NCBI RefSeq assembly: GCF_900187365.1
Contig: NZ_FYDG01000001.1
Coordinates: 1,155,835 to 1,219,834 of the forward strand
Length of the DNA: 64,000 nt
Reading direction: 5' to 3'
From: Rhodoblastus acidophilus
GTDB taxonomy: Bacteria > Pseudomonadota > Alphaproteobacteria > Rhizobiales > Beijerinckiaceae
Shown: piece after piece, positions 17,462-25,361 of the stretch
Position numbering within the stretch: position 1 is the first letter of the stretch
Layout: each line of letters opens with the position of its first letter
Made by a program: the position numbers and the translations under genes
The notes under the pieces: generated by a model
Databases searched by the model: none
The model's input: only the letters and a program-made list of their open reading frames with translations
What the model was told of the DNA's origin: nothing

Positions 17462-18341
17462 TTTTCTTCACCTGATGATGAGCATGTAACGAATGATGCT
17501 TGTGCGCGCCGTCCCGGCGCGAAACGGTTTCGATGCGCGCCGACAGCGCGTCGGCGCGCTCGGCCTCGCGGCAGTCGAGCGGCAGTTTTACGGTGACGCT
17601 CGCGCCTTCATTGGGCGCGCTGGCGAAGCTGATCGCCCCGCCATGCAAGGCCACCAGCCCGCGCACGATCGACAGGCCGAGCCCGGCGCCCTCGTAGGGC
17701 CGGTCGTAAGTGGCGCGCGCCTGATAGAACGGATCGCCCAGCCGTTGCAATTCGCCGGGCGTGACCCCGATGCCGGTGTCGGACACGTTGAGAACCACGA
17801 GACGGCCCTCGGCGCGGGCGGAGACCGCGACCTTGCCGCCTTCGGGGGTGAATTTGACGGCGTTCGACAGCAGGTTGAGCAGGATCTGCTTGCAGGCGCG
17901 CTTGTCGGCGACGATGTCGCCCATATTGGGCGCGCAGGCGGCGAGCAACTCGATGTGTTTTTCCTCCGCCTTCAGCTTGACCAGATCGCAGGAGAAATCG
18001 ACCAGCGCGCCCAGGTCGAAATGCTCGGGCTCGATGGCGAAGACGCCGGATTCGATCTTGGACATGTCCAGAATCGTGTTGACGATGCTGAGCAGGTGCT
18101 GGCCGGAAGCGTTGATGATGCGGGCATATTCGCGCTGCTGCTCCGGATTTTTCGGCGCGAGATCCGGATTGGCCAGCATTTCGGAAAAGCCGATGATGGC
18201 GTTGAGCGGCGTGCGCAATTCATGGCTGACATTGGCGAGCAGCCGTTGCCGCCAATCTGAAACGTCCGTCGCCGGAAGCGCGCTTCCGCGACCGCCAGAA
18301 CAGCTCGCCTGCGCCACATGCGCCAACCGATGTTCGCTCAT
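17454..18341 (-). CDS. Soluble PleC/DivJ-like histidine kinase
   Basis: 295 residues with no membrane segment and almost no N-terminal sensor (about 28 residues before the H-box). H-box NVSHELRTPLNAIIGFSEML with H40, N-box LLNLLSNAVKFTPEGG, G1 VSDTGIGVTPGEL, G2 GAGLGLSIVRGLVALHGG. The C-terminus is His-rich (GAHKHHSLHAHHQ). The HELRTPLNAIIGFSEML form is typical of PleC/DivJ-type kinases that act in the CtrA network; a role there is inference. No response regulator adjacent. First gene of the HK / PG-binding / DUF1491 overlap series. Confidence 0.9.
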   Translation of the reverse strand: MSEHRLAHVAQASCSGGRGSALPATDVSDWRQRLLANVSHELRTPLNAIIGFSEMLANPDLAPKNPEQQREYARIINASGQHLLSIVNTILDMSKIESGVFAIEPEHFDLGALVDFSCDLVKLKAEEKHIELLAACAPNMGDIVADKRACKQILLNLLSNAVKFTPEGGKVAVSARAEGRLVVLNVSDTGIGVTPGELQRLGDPFYQARATYDRPYEGAGLGLSIVRGLVALHGGAISFASAPNEGASVTVKLPLDCREAERADALSARIETVSRRDGAHKHHSLHAHHQVKKIA

Positions 18342-18600
18342 CGCCGCATCGCCTCCCGGCCCGACCCGCGCCTTTCGTCAATCTGCGCCGCGGCTCTAAC
18401 GGAACTCTAAACGCGCGCGATCCCTGGGCGTTCGCGTTAAGGATTGTTGCGTCATGGTTAGCGAAATCTTTACGGGCAGGATGAACAGACGATGAAGATG
18501 AAGGCCGGAATTTGAGCAAAGGTCTTGAGTCAATGTCTAGGGATCGTTGCTAGACCTGTCGAACCCGCGGACCTGCGCGTTCGGGCTTCAGGAGGTCGAG

Positions 18601-18963
18601 ATGTCGTTTCTTTTGCGCTGCCTGTTCTGGCTTGGCCTTGTCGTCAGCCAGATCGCCGAGCGCGAGGGCGCAAGCCTCGCCAATCTCACCCAGCCCGCCG
18701 GGCGCGAACTGGCCGCCGGCGCCGAGCAGATGACGCAACGGGCCGTGGACGCGGCGGCGGCGGCGTGCCGCGACAACGCCGCAAGCTGTCTGGCGCTGGC
18801 CGCGCAGGCGGCGCAGCTTCGCCTGCCCGAAGCCGCGACCGCGCCGTCTCGCCCCGCCCCTGCGGAACCCATCGGTCGCGACACGTTGAATGGGCGCGAC
18901 ACGTTAAGCGACGCCGACCGCGCGCCCGCCTGGCGTTTGCGCCGCGCCAACGCCGGCGCATAA
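18601..18963 (+). CDS. Small DUF5330-like exported or membrane protein
   Basis: 120 residues from the ATG at 18601, preceded by AGGAGG at ideal spacing. Starts MSFLLRCLFWLGLVVSQI, a single hydrophobic segment, then EREGASLANL.., an Ala-rich helix with two Cys (ACRDNAASCLALAAQAA) and a basic tail. The opening resembles DUF5330 proteins of Hyphomicrobiales; the assignment is tentative. A 13-base near-repeat (CGCGACACGTT) occurs twice near the 3' end. The stop merges with the A-run of the MucR terminator. Confidence 0.7.
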   Translation: MSFLLRCLFWLGLVVSQIAEREGASLANLTQPAGRELAAGAEQMTQRAVDAAAAACRDNAASCLALAAQAAQLRLPEAATAPSRPAPAEPIGRDTLNGRDTLSDADRAPAWRLRRANAGA

Positions 18964-18990
18964 AAAAACCGGAGCGCGTCGGCGCTCCGG
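18962..18990 (-). terminator. Rho-independent terminator of mucR
   Basis: Nine-bp stem CCGGAGCGC / GCGCTCCGG with a four-base loop; on the minus strand it is followed by seven T residues. Lies 53 bases beyond the MucR stop at 19043. Confidence 0.85.
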
Positions 18991-19042
18991 CATGATGAGC
19001 CGCGCGCGGCTCCGAATTGTTCGGCGCGCCTGCGCCCGCGGA

Positions 19043-19462
19043 TTACTTCGCGCGAACGCGGCGGCGCTGCTGGCCCAGACCCATCTGCTTGGCGAGATGC
19101 GAGCGCGCCTTGGCGTAGTTCGGCGCCACCATGGGATAATCCGCGCCGAGTCCCCATTTCTCGCGATAGTCTTCGGGAGACATGTTGTATTGCGTGCGCA
19201 GGTGACGCTTCAACGATTTGAACTGCTTTCCGTCTTCCAGGCAGATGATGTAGTCGTTGGTGATCGACTTCTTCACGGGAACGGCGGGCTTGGGCGCTTC
19301 GGCGACGATCGGAGCGGAACCGCTGGTGACGCGCAACAAAGCCGAATGAACGTCATTGATCAAAGTAGGAAGATCGGAGGCGGGAACGGAATTGTTGCTG
19401 ACATAGGCGGAAACGATATCCGCCGCCAGCTCGATATAATTGTTTGAGGGTGCGTCGCTCAT
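19043..19462 (-). CDS. mucR: MucR/Ros-family zinc-finger transcriptional regulator
   Basis: 139 residues from the ATG at 19462 ([24 protein letters not shown]). Full-length match to MucR/Ros: helical N-terminal oligomerisation region, then the finger [29 protein letters not shown] and [15 protein letters not shown]. The second metal-ligand Cys is Asp here, as in many rhizobial MucR proteins, and the last His position is replaced (RTQY). MucR proteins bind A/T-rich DNA as H-NS-like silencers. Own terminator; 458-base upstream region. Confidence 0.95.
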   Translation of the reverse strand: MSDAPSNNYIELAADIVSAYVSNNSVPASDLPTLINDVHSALLRVTSGSAPIVAEAPKPAVPVKKSITNDYIICLEDGKQFKSLKRHLRTQYNMSPEDYREKWGLGADYPMVAPNYAKARSHLAKQMGLGQQRRRVRAK

Positions 19463-19920
19463 TGGTCGTGAACTTTCCTTGCGATGGATCGAGATATTTT
19501 TCGAGGGGATCGGCTTGGTCCGCGCCATGAAACCGCGAAAGGCCTCCAATACGATGCGACCTGCCCTCGAATACGTCCAACTTCTTCTAAATAGAGCAGG
19601 CAAACGCTGCGCGCAATATCTCTCTTTCGGTAATCCCGCAATTTATTTCAGTTCTTGTTTGTGCGGCGCGACATCCGACAGAATTCCGCAGACGCCCGCA
19701 AATAAACGGGCAAGCTCATGAGGGTTGCAGCCAGGCTGCGGCCTGTTGTTCTGTCCCGCCAAGCTCCGGCGCCGCCGGTTTTTGCTGCGAATGAACCAAG
19801 GGAAAATATTCGCCGGCGCAGTTGCGCAGCAAGGACGCTGATCGCACCGACCGGCTTTGGCGAATCAGCCGAATCGGCACATTGTCGCTCACAACTCTTC
19901 ACATCTGCTCGGGATTGATC
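19463..19920. other. Intergenic region, 458 bases, between divergent mucR and oligopeptidase B
   Basis: Contains the upstream regions of both genes and is clearly more A/T-rich than its surroundings, especially 19480-19690. Short frames have no ribosome-binding site. Long leaders and autoregulation are usual for mucR genes; I could not identify a specific promoter. Confidence 0.4.
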
Positions 19921-22041
19921 ATGACGTCCTTCGCCGAAAGCCGCGACATAACGCCGCCCCGCTTCGATAAACGACAGAACACGCAGGTATTTCACGGTGT
20001 AACGCTAAGCGACGACTACGCCTGGTTGCGGGCGGAGAACTGGCGGGAGGCGCTGCAGGACCCCGACGCGCTTCCCGAGGAGATCCGCGCCGCGCTGGAG
20101 GCGGAGAACACCTATACGGAAGCGGCGCTCAAGCCATTGGCGCCGCTGGCGGAACGCCTGAAACAGGAGATGATCGCGCGCATGGACGCGACCGATTCCG
20201 ATCCGCCGGCGCGCGACGGCGCATGGTTCTACTACAATCGGTTCCGTGAAAACGGCCAGCATCAACTGATCTGCCGCAAGGCCCCGGACGGCGACGAAAT
20301 CATCCTGCTCGACGGCGACCGCTGCGCCGAAGGTCTCGACTATTTCTGCCTCGGGGACGCCGTCCATTCGCCCGACCATCGGCGCCTCGCCTGGAGCCGC
20401 GACGAGCGCGGTTCGGAACTGCAGAAAATCTCCTGTCGCGATCTCGCCACCGGCCTCGACGGCGAGGATGTCGTGGAGAACGCCGACGGCGCCATCGTCT
20501 GGACCTGCGATTCGCATGGCTTTCTCTACACGCGCGTCGACGAGGATTTCCGCACCTGCGCGGTCCTGCTGCACCGGATCGGCGAGGACCCGGCCACGGA
20601 CACGCTGCTGTTCGAGGAAAAAGATCCCGGCCTGTTCGTGCATCTTCGCGGCGCGCGGTCGCGGCGCCACGCCATCGTCAATGTCTCCGACCATGACTGT
20701 TCCGAAAGCTGGCTGATCGATCTCGCCGACCCGACCGCGCCGCCGCGTCTGGTGATTCCGCGCCGGCCCGGCCTGATCTACGACGTGGAGCCCGGCCTCG
20801 ACCGGCTGTTCCTGCGCACCAACGCCGACAACGCCTTCGACTTCAAGCTTCTCAGCATCGCGCTGGACGAATTGAGTCAGGCTTCGGACCCCGCCCGCTG
20901 GCGGGAGGAGGCGCCGCACCGGCCGGGCAAGGCGATCTTCAACGCGGCCGTTTTCGCGGATTATCTGGTCTGGCTGGAGCGGGAGAATTGCCGCCCGCGC
21001 CTTGTGGCCAAACCGCTGACGGAGCCGCGCGACGGCGCGCCCTTCGTCGTGGAATTCGACGCGCCCGCGCTGCATCTGCGGCTCGAACCCAATTTCGAAT
21101 TCCGCGATCCCGTGGCGCGCGTCACCTTTTCGACGCCGATCGATCCCGACCGCACCTACGACATCGACCTGCGCAGCGGCGCGCGCACGCTGGTGAAGAC
21201 CAGGCGCGTGCCCTCGGGGCACGATCCCGCGCGCTACCAAACGCGGCTCGACTGGGCCGAAGCGCCCGACGGCGCCCGCGTCCCCCTGACGCTGATCTGG
21301 CGCAAGGACCGGGCGCCCGGGCCCGGCCCGCTGCTGCTCTACGGCTACGGCGCCTATGGCGTGGCGCTGCCGGCGCGGTTCGACGAGACCCGCTTCAGCC
21401 TGATCGACCGCGGCTTCGTTTACGCCATCGCCCATGTGCGCGGCGGCGGCGAGTTGGGCGAACGCTGGAAACTGGCGGGCAAGATGGCCGCCAAGCCCAA
21501 TACGTTTTCGGATTACATCGCCTGCGCGCGCCATCTTTGCGCGCTCGGCCTGACCGAGCCGGGAAAAATCGTCGCGGAGGGCGGCTCCGCCGGCGGCCTG
21601 CTGATGGGCGCAATCGCCAATCTCGCGCCCGAACTATTTGGCGGCGTGCTCGCGGAAGTGCCGTTTGTCGACGTGCTCAACACCATTTGCGACGACACGC
21701 TGCCGCTGACGCCGCCCGAATGGCAGGAATGGGGCAATCCGATCGAGGACCGCGCCGTTTTCGAACTGATTCGCTCTTATTCGCCCTATGACAATGTGCG
21801 GGCGCAGGCCTATCCGGCCATGCTGATCGAAGCCGGCCTCACCGACCCGCGCGTCACCTATTGGGAGCCGGCCAAATGGGCGCAGAAACTGCGCGAGACC
21901 ATGACCGGCGGCGGCCCGATCTTGCTCAAGACCAATATGGAGGCCGGCCACGGCGGCGCGGCGGGCCGTTTCGACGAACTGGAGGATATCGCCTGGCGCT
22001 TCGCTTTCGCCATAGAGGCGGTTTCCGCCTCGTCGTCTTGA
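19921..22041 (+). CDS. ptrB: Oligopeptidase B (S9A prolyl-oligopeptidase family)
   Basis: 706 residues from the ATG at 19921 (MTSFAESRDITPPRFDKR); the frame extends 33 codons upstream without a site. N-terminal seven-bladed propeller (about 70-420), then alpha/beta hydrolase domain with catalytic S556 (EGGSAGGLLMG), D642 (AGLTDPRV) and H677 (EAGHGGAAGR). Cleaves short peptides after basic residues. No signal peptide, so cytoplasmic. Its final codons and stop lie inside the first copy of a 37-base tandem repeat (22016-22200). Confidence 0.95.
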   Translation: MTSFAESRDITPPRFDKRQNTQVFHGVTLSDDYAWLRAENWREALQDPDALPEEIRAALEAENTYTEAALKPLAPLAERLKQEMIARMDATDSDPPARDGAWFYYNRFRENGQHQLICRKAPDGDEIILLDGDRCAEGLDYFCLGDAVHSPDHRRLAWSRDERGSELQKISCRDLATGLDGEDVVENADGAIVWTCDSHGFLYTRVDEDFRTCAVLLHRIGEDPATDTLLFEEKDPGLFVHLRGARSRRHAIVNVSDHDCSESWLIDLADPTAPPRLVIPRRPGLIYDVEPGLDRLFLRTNADNAFDFKLLSIALDELSQASDPARWREEAPHRPGKAIFNAAVFADYLVWLERENCRPRLVAKPLTEPRDGAPFVVEFDAPALHLRLEPNFEFRDPVARVTFSTPIDPDRTYDIDLRSGARTLVKTRRVPSGHDPARYQTRLDWAEAPDGARVPLTLIWRKDRAPGPGPLLLYGYGAYGVALPARFDETRFSLIDRGFVYAIAHVRGGGELGERWKLAGKMAAKPNTFSDYIACARHLCALGLTEPGKIVAEGGSAGGLLMGAIANLAPELFGGVLAEVPFVDVLNTICDDTLPLTPPEWQEWGNPIEDRAVFELIRSYSPYDNVRAQAYPAMLIEAGLTDPRVTYWEPAKWAQKLRETMTGGGPILLKTNMEAGHGGAAGRFDELEDIAWRFAFAIEAVSASSS

Positions 22042-22200
22042 AATGCTGAGATGGGCGGTTTCCGCCTCGTCGTCTTAAAATGCTGAAATGGGCGGTTTCC
22101 GCCTCGTCGTCTTAAAATGCTGAAATGGGCGGTTTCCGCCTCGTCGTCTTAAAATGCCGAGATGGGCGGTCTCCGCCTTGTGGCGTTAAAACAGGCGGCC
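22016..22200. repeat. Five-copy 37-bp tandem repeat
   Basis: Copies start at 22016, 22053, 22090, 22127 and 22164. Copies 2-4 are nearly identical; copy 1 overlaps the end of ptrB, and copy 5 is diverged. Each contains the small hairpin GGCGG-TTT-CCGCC, then CTCGTCGTCTTAAAATG. The TCTTGA/TCTTAA in each unit repeats the ptrB stop context. Ends at the terminator of the reverse gene. Confidence 0.9.
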
Positions 22201-22214
22201 CGTCGGACCGCCTG
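22186..22214 (-). terminator. Terminator of the reverse-strand membrane protein gene
   Basis: Stem CAGGCGG / CCGCCTG (22192-22198 with 22208-22214) with a nine-base loop, followed on the minus strand by TTTTAA. Lies just beyond the stop at 22221. Confidence 0.65.
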
Positions 22215-22220
22215 CGCCCC

Positions 22221-23138
22221 TCAACTCTTGGCGGCGAGATCGCCGGCCTCGTCGCCCTCGATGAAATGTTTCAATTCCTCGATGCTGCCGAACCGATAGA
22301 CGCCATGCTGCGTCTCGGCTTCGATCGAGCCGTCGGAAAACATCGTGTAATGCGCCCCGTTCGCCTCGTAATGGCCGATCGCGTCCGGCTTGGGCTGATC
22401 GTCGGCTTTCTCGTCCTCGCTTCGCGGGCTGGAACTCAAAGCCGGTTCAAGCGCAGGAACCCGCGGGCGCGAAAGTTTATCGGGCGGCGCCGCCTTGTGG
22501 ACCTTGTCCGCTCCGTTGGCGAGCGCCCGATTCAGCCAGTCGCCGGGCTGCGAAGCCTCGACCGGCGGTTCGACCGAAGCCGGCTGGACCACCCAGGACA
22601 GCGGCGGGCGGGCGGGGGCGGCCGGCTTGCCGGACTCGTCCTCCGGCAAGACGGGCGGGGGCGGCGCAACCGACTTGCTCTCGGGTTCGGCGGCGGGAAA
22701 AAACAGATCGGAGGCCGCCGCGTTCACAAAAGTCTCAGCCAGCGCGGCCTGTTCGCTGGCGGGGTCGGCGGCGACCGGCTCGAACGGCGCAAGCGGCGGC
22801 GGCGCGGGAGGCGGCGGCGCATAAGTCGGGACTGGCGGCGGCGGGGGCGTCTGCCGCGCCGGAGCTGGTTTGACGGCGGGTTCAGCGGGCGTCGCCGCGA
22901 CGCGGCCCTTGGCGAGCAACAGGGCGGCCTTGGAGGCGTCGGCGGCGATGGCCTGCAATTCCCGCAAAATGAACCCGAGCGCGCCGAGCACCAGGCCGAA
23001 GCCGAACGCCAGCACGCCCGAAACCATCAGCGGCGGCCCGCGATCGACGTTGACGTAAATGTAGCCATTCGAGGCCACTATCACGCCCGCAAGGGCGAGA
23101 ACGAGCCCCAGGGCGATCAACGTGCGTTCCACTCTCAC
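22221..23138 (-). CDS. Membrane protein with Pro-rich linker, unknown function
   Basis: 305 residues from a GTG at 23138 (MRVERTLIALGLVLALAG); a TTG 16 codons earlier is the alternative. Two N-terminal membrane segments (about 6-28 and 37-58), an amphipathic helix, a long Pro/Ala-rich region with runs of prolines, and a C-terminal module HYEANGAHYTMFSDGSIEAE then YRFGSIEELKHFIEG. That last module recurs in hypothetical alphaproteobacterial proteins, but I know no function. Most of the protein is probably disordered and cytoplasmic. Confidence 0.75.
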   Translation of the reverse strand: MRVERTLIALGLVLALAGVIVASNGYIYVNVDRGPPLMVSGVLAFGFGLVLGALGFILRELQAIAADASKAALLLAKGRVAATPAEPAVKPAPARQTPPPPPVPTYAPPPPAPPPLAPFEPVAADPASEQAALAETFVNAAASDLFFPAAEPESKSVAPPPPVLPEDESGKPAAPARPPLSWVVQPASVEPPVEASQPGDWLNRALANGADKVHKAAPPDKLSRPRVPALEPALSSSPRSEDEKADDQPKPDAIGHYEANGAHYTMFSDGSIEAETQHGVYRFGSIEELKHFIEGDEAGDLAAKS

Positions 23139-23244
23139 CAGCGCCGCGCCTCTCTTGACAAATGAAGTTCCACGTTTTGAGCACAAAGCCGCAAATTTGT
23201 TAAGCCCGGCTCTCGTCGGGGCGCTTCTTTCGGCAGCCCAGTTC

Positions 23245-23273
23245 TTGCCTCATTCACACTCGGTCCCTACCTT
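23245..23273 (+). promoter_or_regulatory. Possible promoter of sodB
   Basis: TTGCCT, 17 bases, TACCTT. The -10 match is weak. A good AGGAG lies just before the ATG at 23306. Confidence 0.35.
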
Positions 23274-23305
23274 GAGGCAGTCCCCTTCTCATCCAGGAGC
23301 ACTGC

Positions 23306-23905
23306 ATGTCCTTTGTTCTCGATCCGCTTCCCTACGCCTATGACGCGTTGGCGCCCTACATGTCGGCCGAAACGCTGGAGTTTCACCACGACAAGCATCA
23401 CGCCGCCTATGTGACCAACGCCAACAACCTGATCAAGGGCACCGAATGGGAAGGCAAGCCCATAGAGGAGGTCATCAAGACCTCGCATGGCAAGCATCCC
23501 GGCGTGTTCAACAATGTCGCGCAAATCTACAATCACGCCGAATTCTGGAAATATTTGAAGCCGGCCGGCGGCGGCAAGGTCCCGGGCAAGGTCGAAAAGG
23601 CGCTGGTCGAGGCGTTCGGCTCGGTGGAAAAAGCGCTCGACGATCTCGCCCAGGCCGGCGTGACGCAGTTCGGCTCGGGCTGGGCCTGGCTTGAAGTCAA
23701 GGATGGCAAGGTCGCCATCTCCAAGACCCCGAACGCGGAAAACCCGCTGATTCACGGCGCGTCGCCGATCCTCACCGTCGATGTGTGGGAACACGCCTAT
23801 TACATCGACTACCGCAACCGTCGTCCCGACTTCATCAAGACCGTGCTCGGCAATCTCGTGAACTGGGAATATGTCGAAGCCCAGTATGAGAAGGCCGTCG
23901 GCTGA
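23306..23905 (+). CDS. sodB: Fe/Mn superoxide dismutase
   Basis: 199 residues, the usual length. LEFHHDKHHAAYV carries the first metal His and the active-site region, HAEFWKYLKPAGGG the second; the DVWEHAYYIDYRNRRPDF signature supplies the remaining Asp and His ligands. Dismutates superoxide in the cytoplasm; no signal peptide. Whether it uses iron or manganese cannot be settled from the sequence. Preceded by AGGAG. A GC-rich hairpin follows the stop. Confidence 0.97.
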   Translation: MSFVLDPLPYAYDALAPYMSAETLEFHHDKHHAAYVTNANNLIKGTEWEGKPIEEVIKTSHGKHPGVFNNVAQIYNHAEFWKYLKPAGGGKVPGKVEKALVEAFGSVEKALDDLAQAGVTQFGSGWAWLEVKDGKVAISKTPNAENPLIHGASPILTVDVWEHAYYIDYRNRRPDFIKTVLGNLVNWEYVEAQYEKAVG

Positions 23906-23914
23906 GGATTACAC

Positions 23915-23936
23915 GGGCCGCCCTCCGGGGCGGCCC
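23915..23936 (+). terminator. GC-rich hairpin after sodB
   Basis: Perfect 9-bp stem GGGCCGCCC / GGGCGGCCC with loop TCCG, ten bases past the sodB stop. No T-run follows, so termination strength is uncertain. Confidence 0.4.
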
Positions 23937-23958
23937 CAAAACTGCGGGTCTTTCGAAT

Positions 23959-24168
23959 TCAGACAGGCAAACCGGGAGCGCCGCCGTCGCACCTCGGACA
24001 CCGTCTTAGATGGAAATCGGAGCCGTTTGCGCCGTAGTCGTGGCCGCAATCTCGGCAATGCAATCGCCAAACATATTGGTTGTGATCGTTCCCGGGCAGG
24101 TTGGTTTTTTCGACCAGCACTTGATTGTTGCGGTTAACGTCTCCTGCTTGCGCTTTTGTTTTCGCCAT
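23959..24168 (-). CDS. Small zinc-ribbon protein (69 aa)
   Basis: From the ATG at 24168 (MAKTKAQAGDVNRNNQ); a Met four codons earlier is possible. Two CxxC knuckles, CRDCGHDYGANGSD and RRCPRCDGGAPGLPV, form a clear zinc ribbon, with WRLHC before the first. Stand-alone ribbons of this type are widespread, often in accessory DNA; the function is not known to me. Lies 63 bases downstream of the SpeE-like gene on the same strand, possibly last in that operon. Confidence 0.75.
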   Translation of the reverse strand: MAKTKAQAGDVNRNNQVLVEKTNLPGNDHNQYVWRLHCRDCGHDYGANGSDFHLRRCPRCDGGAPGLPV

Positions 24169-24231
24169 TGCACGTTCCATAAATTGACCGCGTGCGGACC
24201 TTGCGAGCGCCGAGCCGCCTCGCAATTGGCG

Positions 24232-24906
24232 TCAGCTGTTCCGCTTCGCCATCCAGATGACATGCCGAGCCCCGCGCCCCCGGCCCGCGCGCACTCTGAC
24301 CTCCTCGACGGCGAATCCCGCCTTGCGCAAGCTCTGCGTGAAGCGCGGCGCCTCATGCGCCGACCAGACCGCCAGCACGCCGCCGGGGCTCAACGCCTCG
24401 CGCGCCGCGAGCAGGCCCGCCCGGCTGTAAAGCCCGTCATTGGCCGCGCGCGTCAGCCCGTCCGGCCCATTGTCGACATCGAGCAGAATGGCGTCCCATT
24501 TTTTTGCGCGCGCCGTCTGGATCGGCTGTGTCACATCCGTCACCGCAATGCTGACCCGCGCGTCGTCGAGGCTGCCGTCATGCAGTTCGGCCATCGGGCC
24601 GCGCGCCCAGGCGACCACGGCGGGCACGAGTTCCGCCACCGTGACGCGCGCTTGCGGGCCCAGGACCGCCAGCGCGGCGCGCAAGGTAAATCCCATGCCG
24701 AGGCCGCCAATGAGAAGGCGCGGCGTGGGACAGGCGGCGATCCGCTCGCAGGCGAGCGTGGCCAGCGCCTGTTCCGATCCGCTCAGACGCGAATTCATCA
24801 ATTCGTTGTCGCCGAGCATAATGGAGAACTCGGTCCCGCGCCGCTTCAGTTTTAGCGCGCCGCCGCCCGGAATGTTGGCGGTATCCAGCAGTTCCCAGGG
24901 AATCAC
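24232..24906 (-). CDS. SpeE-like (spermidine synthase fold) methyltransferase-type protein
   Basis: 224 residues from a GTG at 24906 that overlaps the GNAT stop (GTGA), AGGAAA upstream. Rossmann-type core: LLIGGLGMGFTLRAAL (motif I), VTVAELVPAVVAWA (acidic loop end), DAILLDVDNGPDGLT (motif resembling the aminopropyltransferase DxxD region) and LSPGGVLAVWSA. Shorter than true spermidine synthase and lacking its full active-site loop, so polyamine synthesis is not certain; a methyltransferase is the alternative. Confidence 0.8.
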   Translation of the reverse strand: MIPWELLDTANIPGGGALKLKRRGTEFSIMLGDNELMNSRLSGSEQALATLACERIAACPTPRLLIGGLGMGFTLRAALAVLGPQARVTVAELVPAVVAWARGPMAELHDGSLDDARVSIAVTDVTQPIQTARAKKWDAILLDVDNGPDGLTRAANDGLYSRAGLLAAREALSPGGVLAVWSAHEAPRFTQSLRKAGFAVEEVRVRAGRGRGARHVIWMAKRNS

Positions 24907-25361
24907 AACGCTTTCCTGAGCTGGAACCGCGTGTGACCCCAAGGAAAATCCTCCATGCGGGCATATTCGACATAACCGCGCCGCGAATAAAAATCCGGCG
25001 CCTGATATTCGAACGTGGCGAGGATCGCCCATTTGCAGCCGCGCCGGCGCCCTTCCGCCTCCGCCGCCTCGAGCACGCGCGCGCCCAGGCCGCGCCCACG
25101 AAAATCGTCTTCGACCCAAACCGTATCCAGCGCCAGCCACGCGCCCACCGCCACGCCCTGCGCGCCGCCGCGCACGCGGCCGTCCCGGTCGCGGGCGACA
25201 ATGCAGACCTGATTGGCGGGATCGCGCACCGGATCGGGACCGACGCGCGCTTCATTGTAAGCGGTGAGACCGCTGATCAGAATGATTTGCGCCGCCGCGT
25301 CGGAGGGATGCTCCGAGGCGACGGCGATTTCATCGTCCTGCGCGGGCAGGAAAGAACTCAT
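24903..25361 (-). CDS. GNAT-family N-acetyltransferase
   Basis: 152 residues. Acetyl-CoA motif [21 protein letters not shown] with the RGxGxG loop, and a C-terminal [18 protein letters not shown] that ends the fold. ATG overlaps the mcm stop (ATGA) and its own stop overlaps the SpeE-like start, so three genes are translationally chained. Substrate unknown. Confidence 0.88.
   Translation of the reverse strand: MSSFLPAQDDEIAVASEHPSDAAAQIILISGLTAYNEARVGPDPVRDPANQVCIVARDRDGRVRGGAQGVAVGAWLALDTVWVEDDFRGRGLGARVLEAAEAEGRRRGCKWAILATFEYQAPDFYSRRGYVEYARMEDFPWGHTRFQLRKAL

Noticed and set aside
22016..22200. CRISPR array
   Set aside because: The 37-bp units abut directly with no unique spacers, and no cas genes are near.
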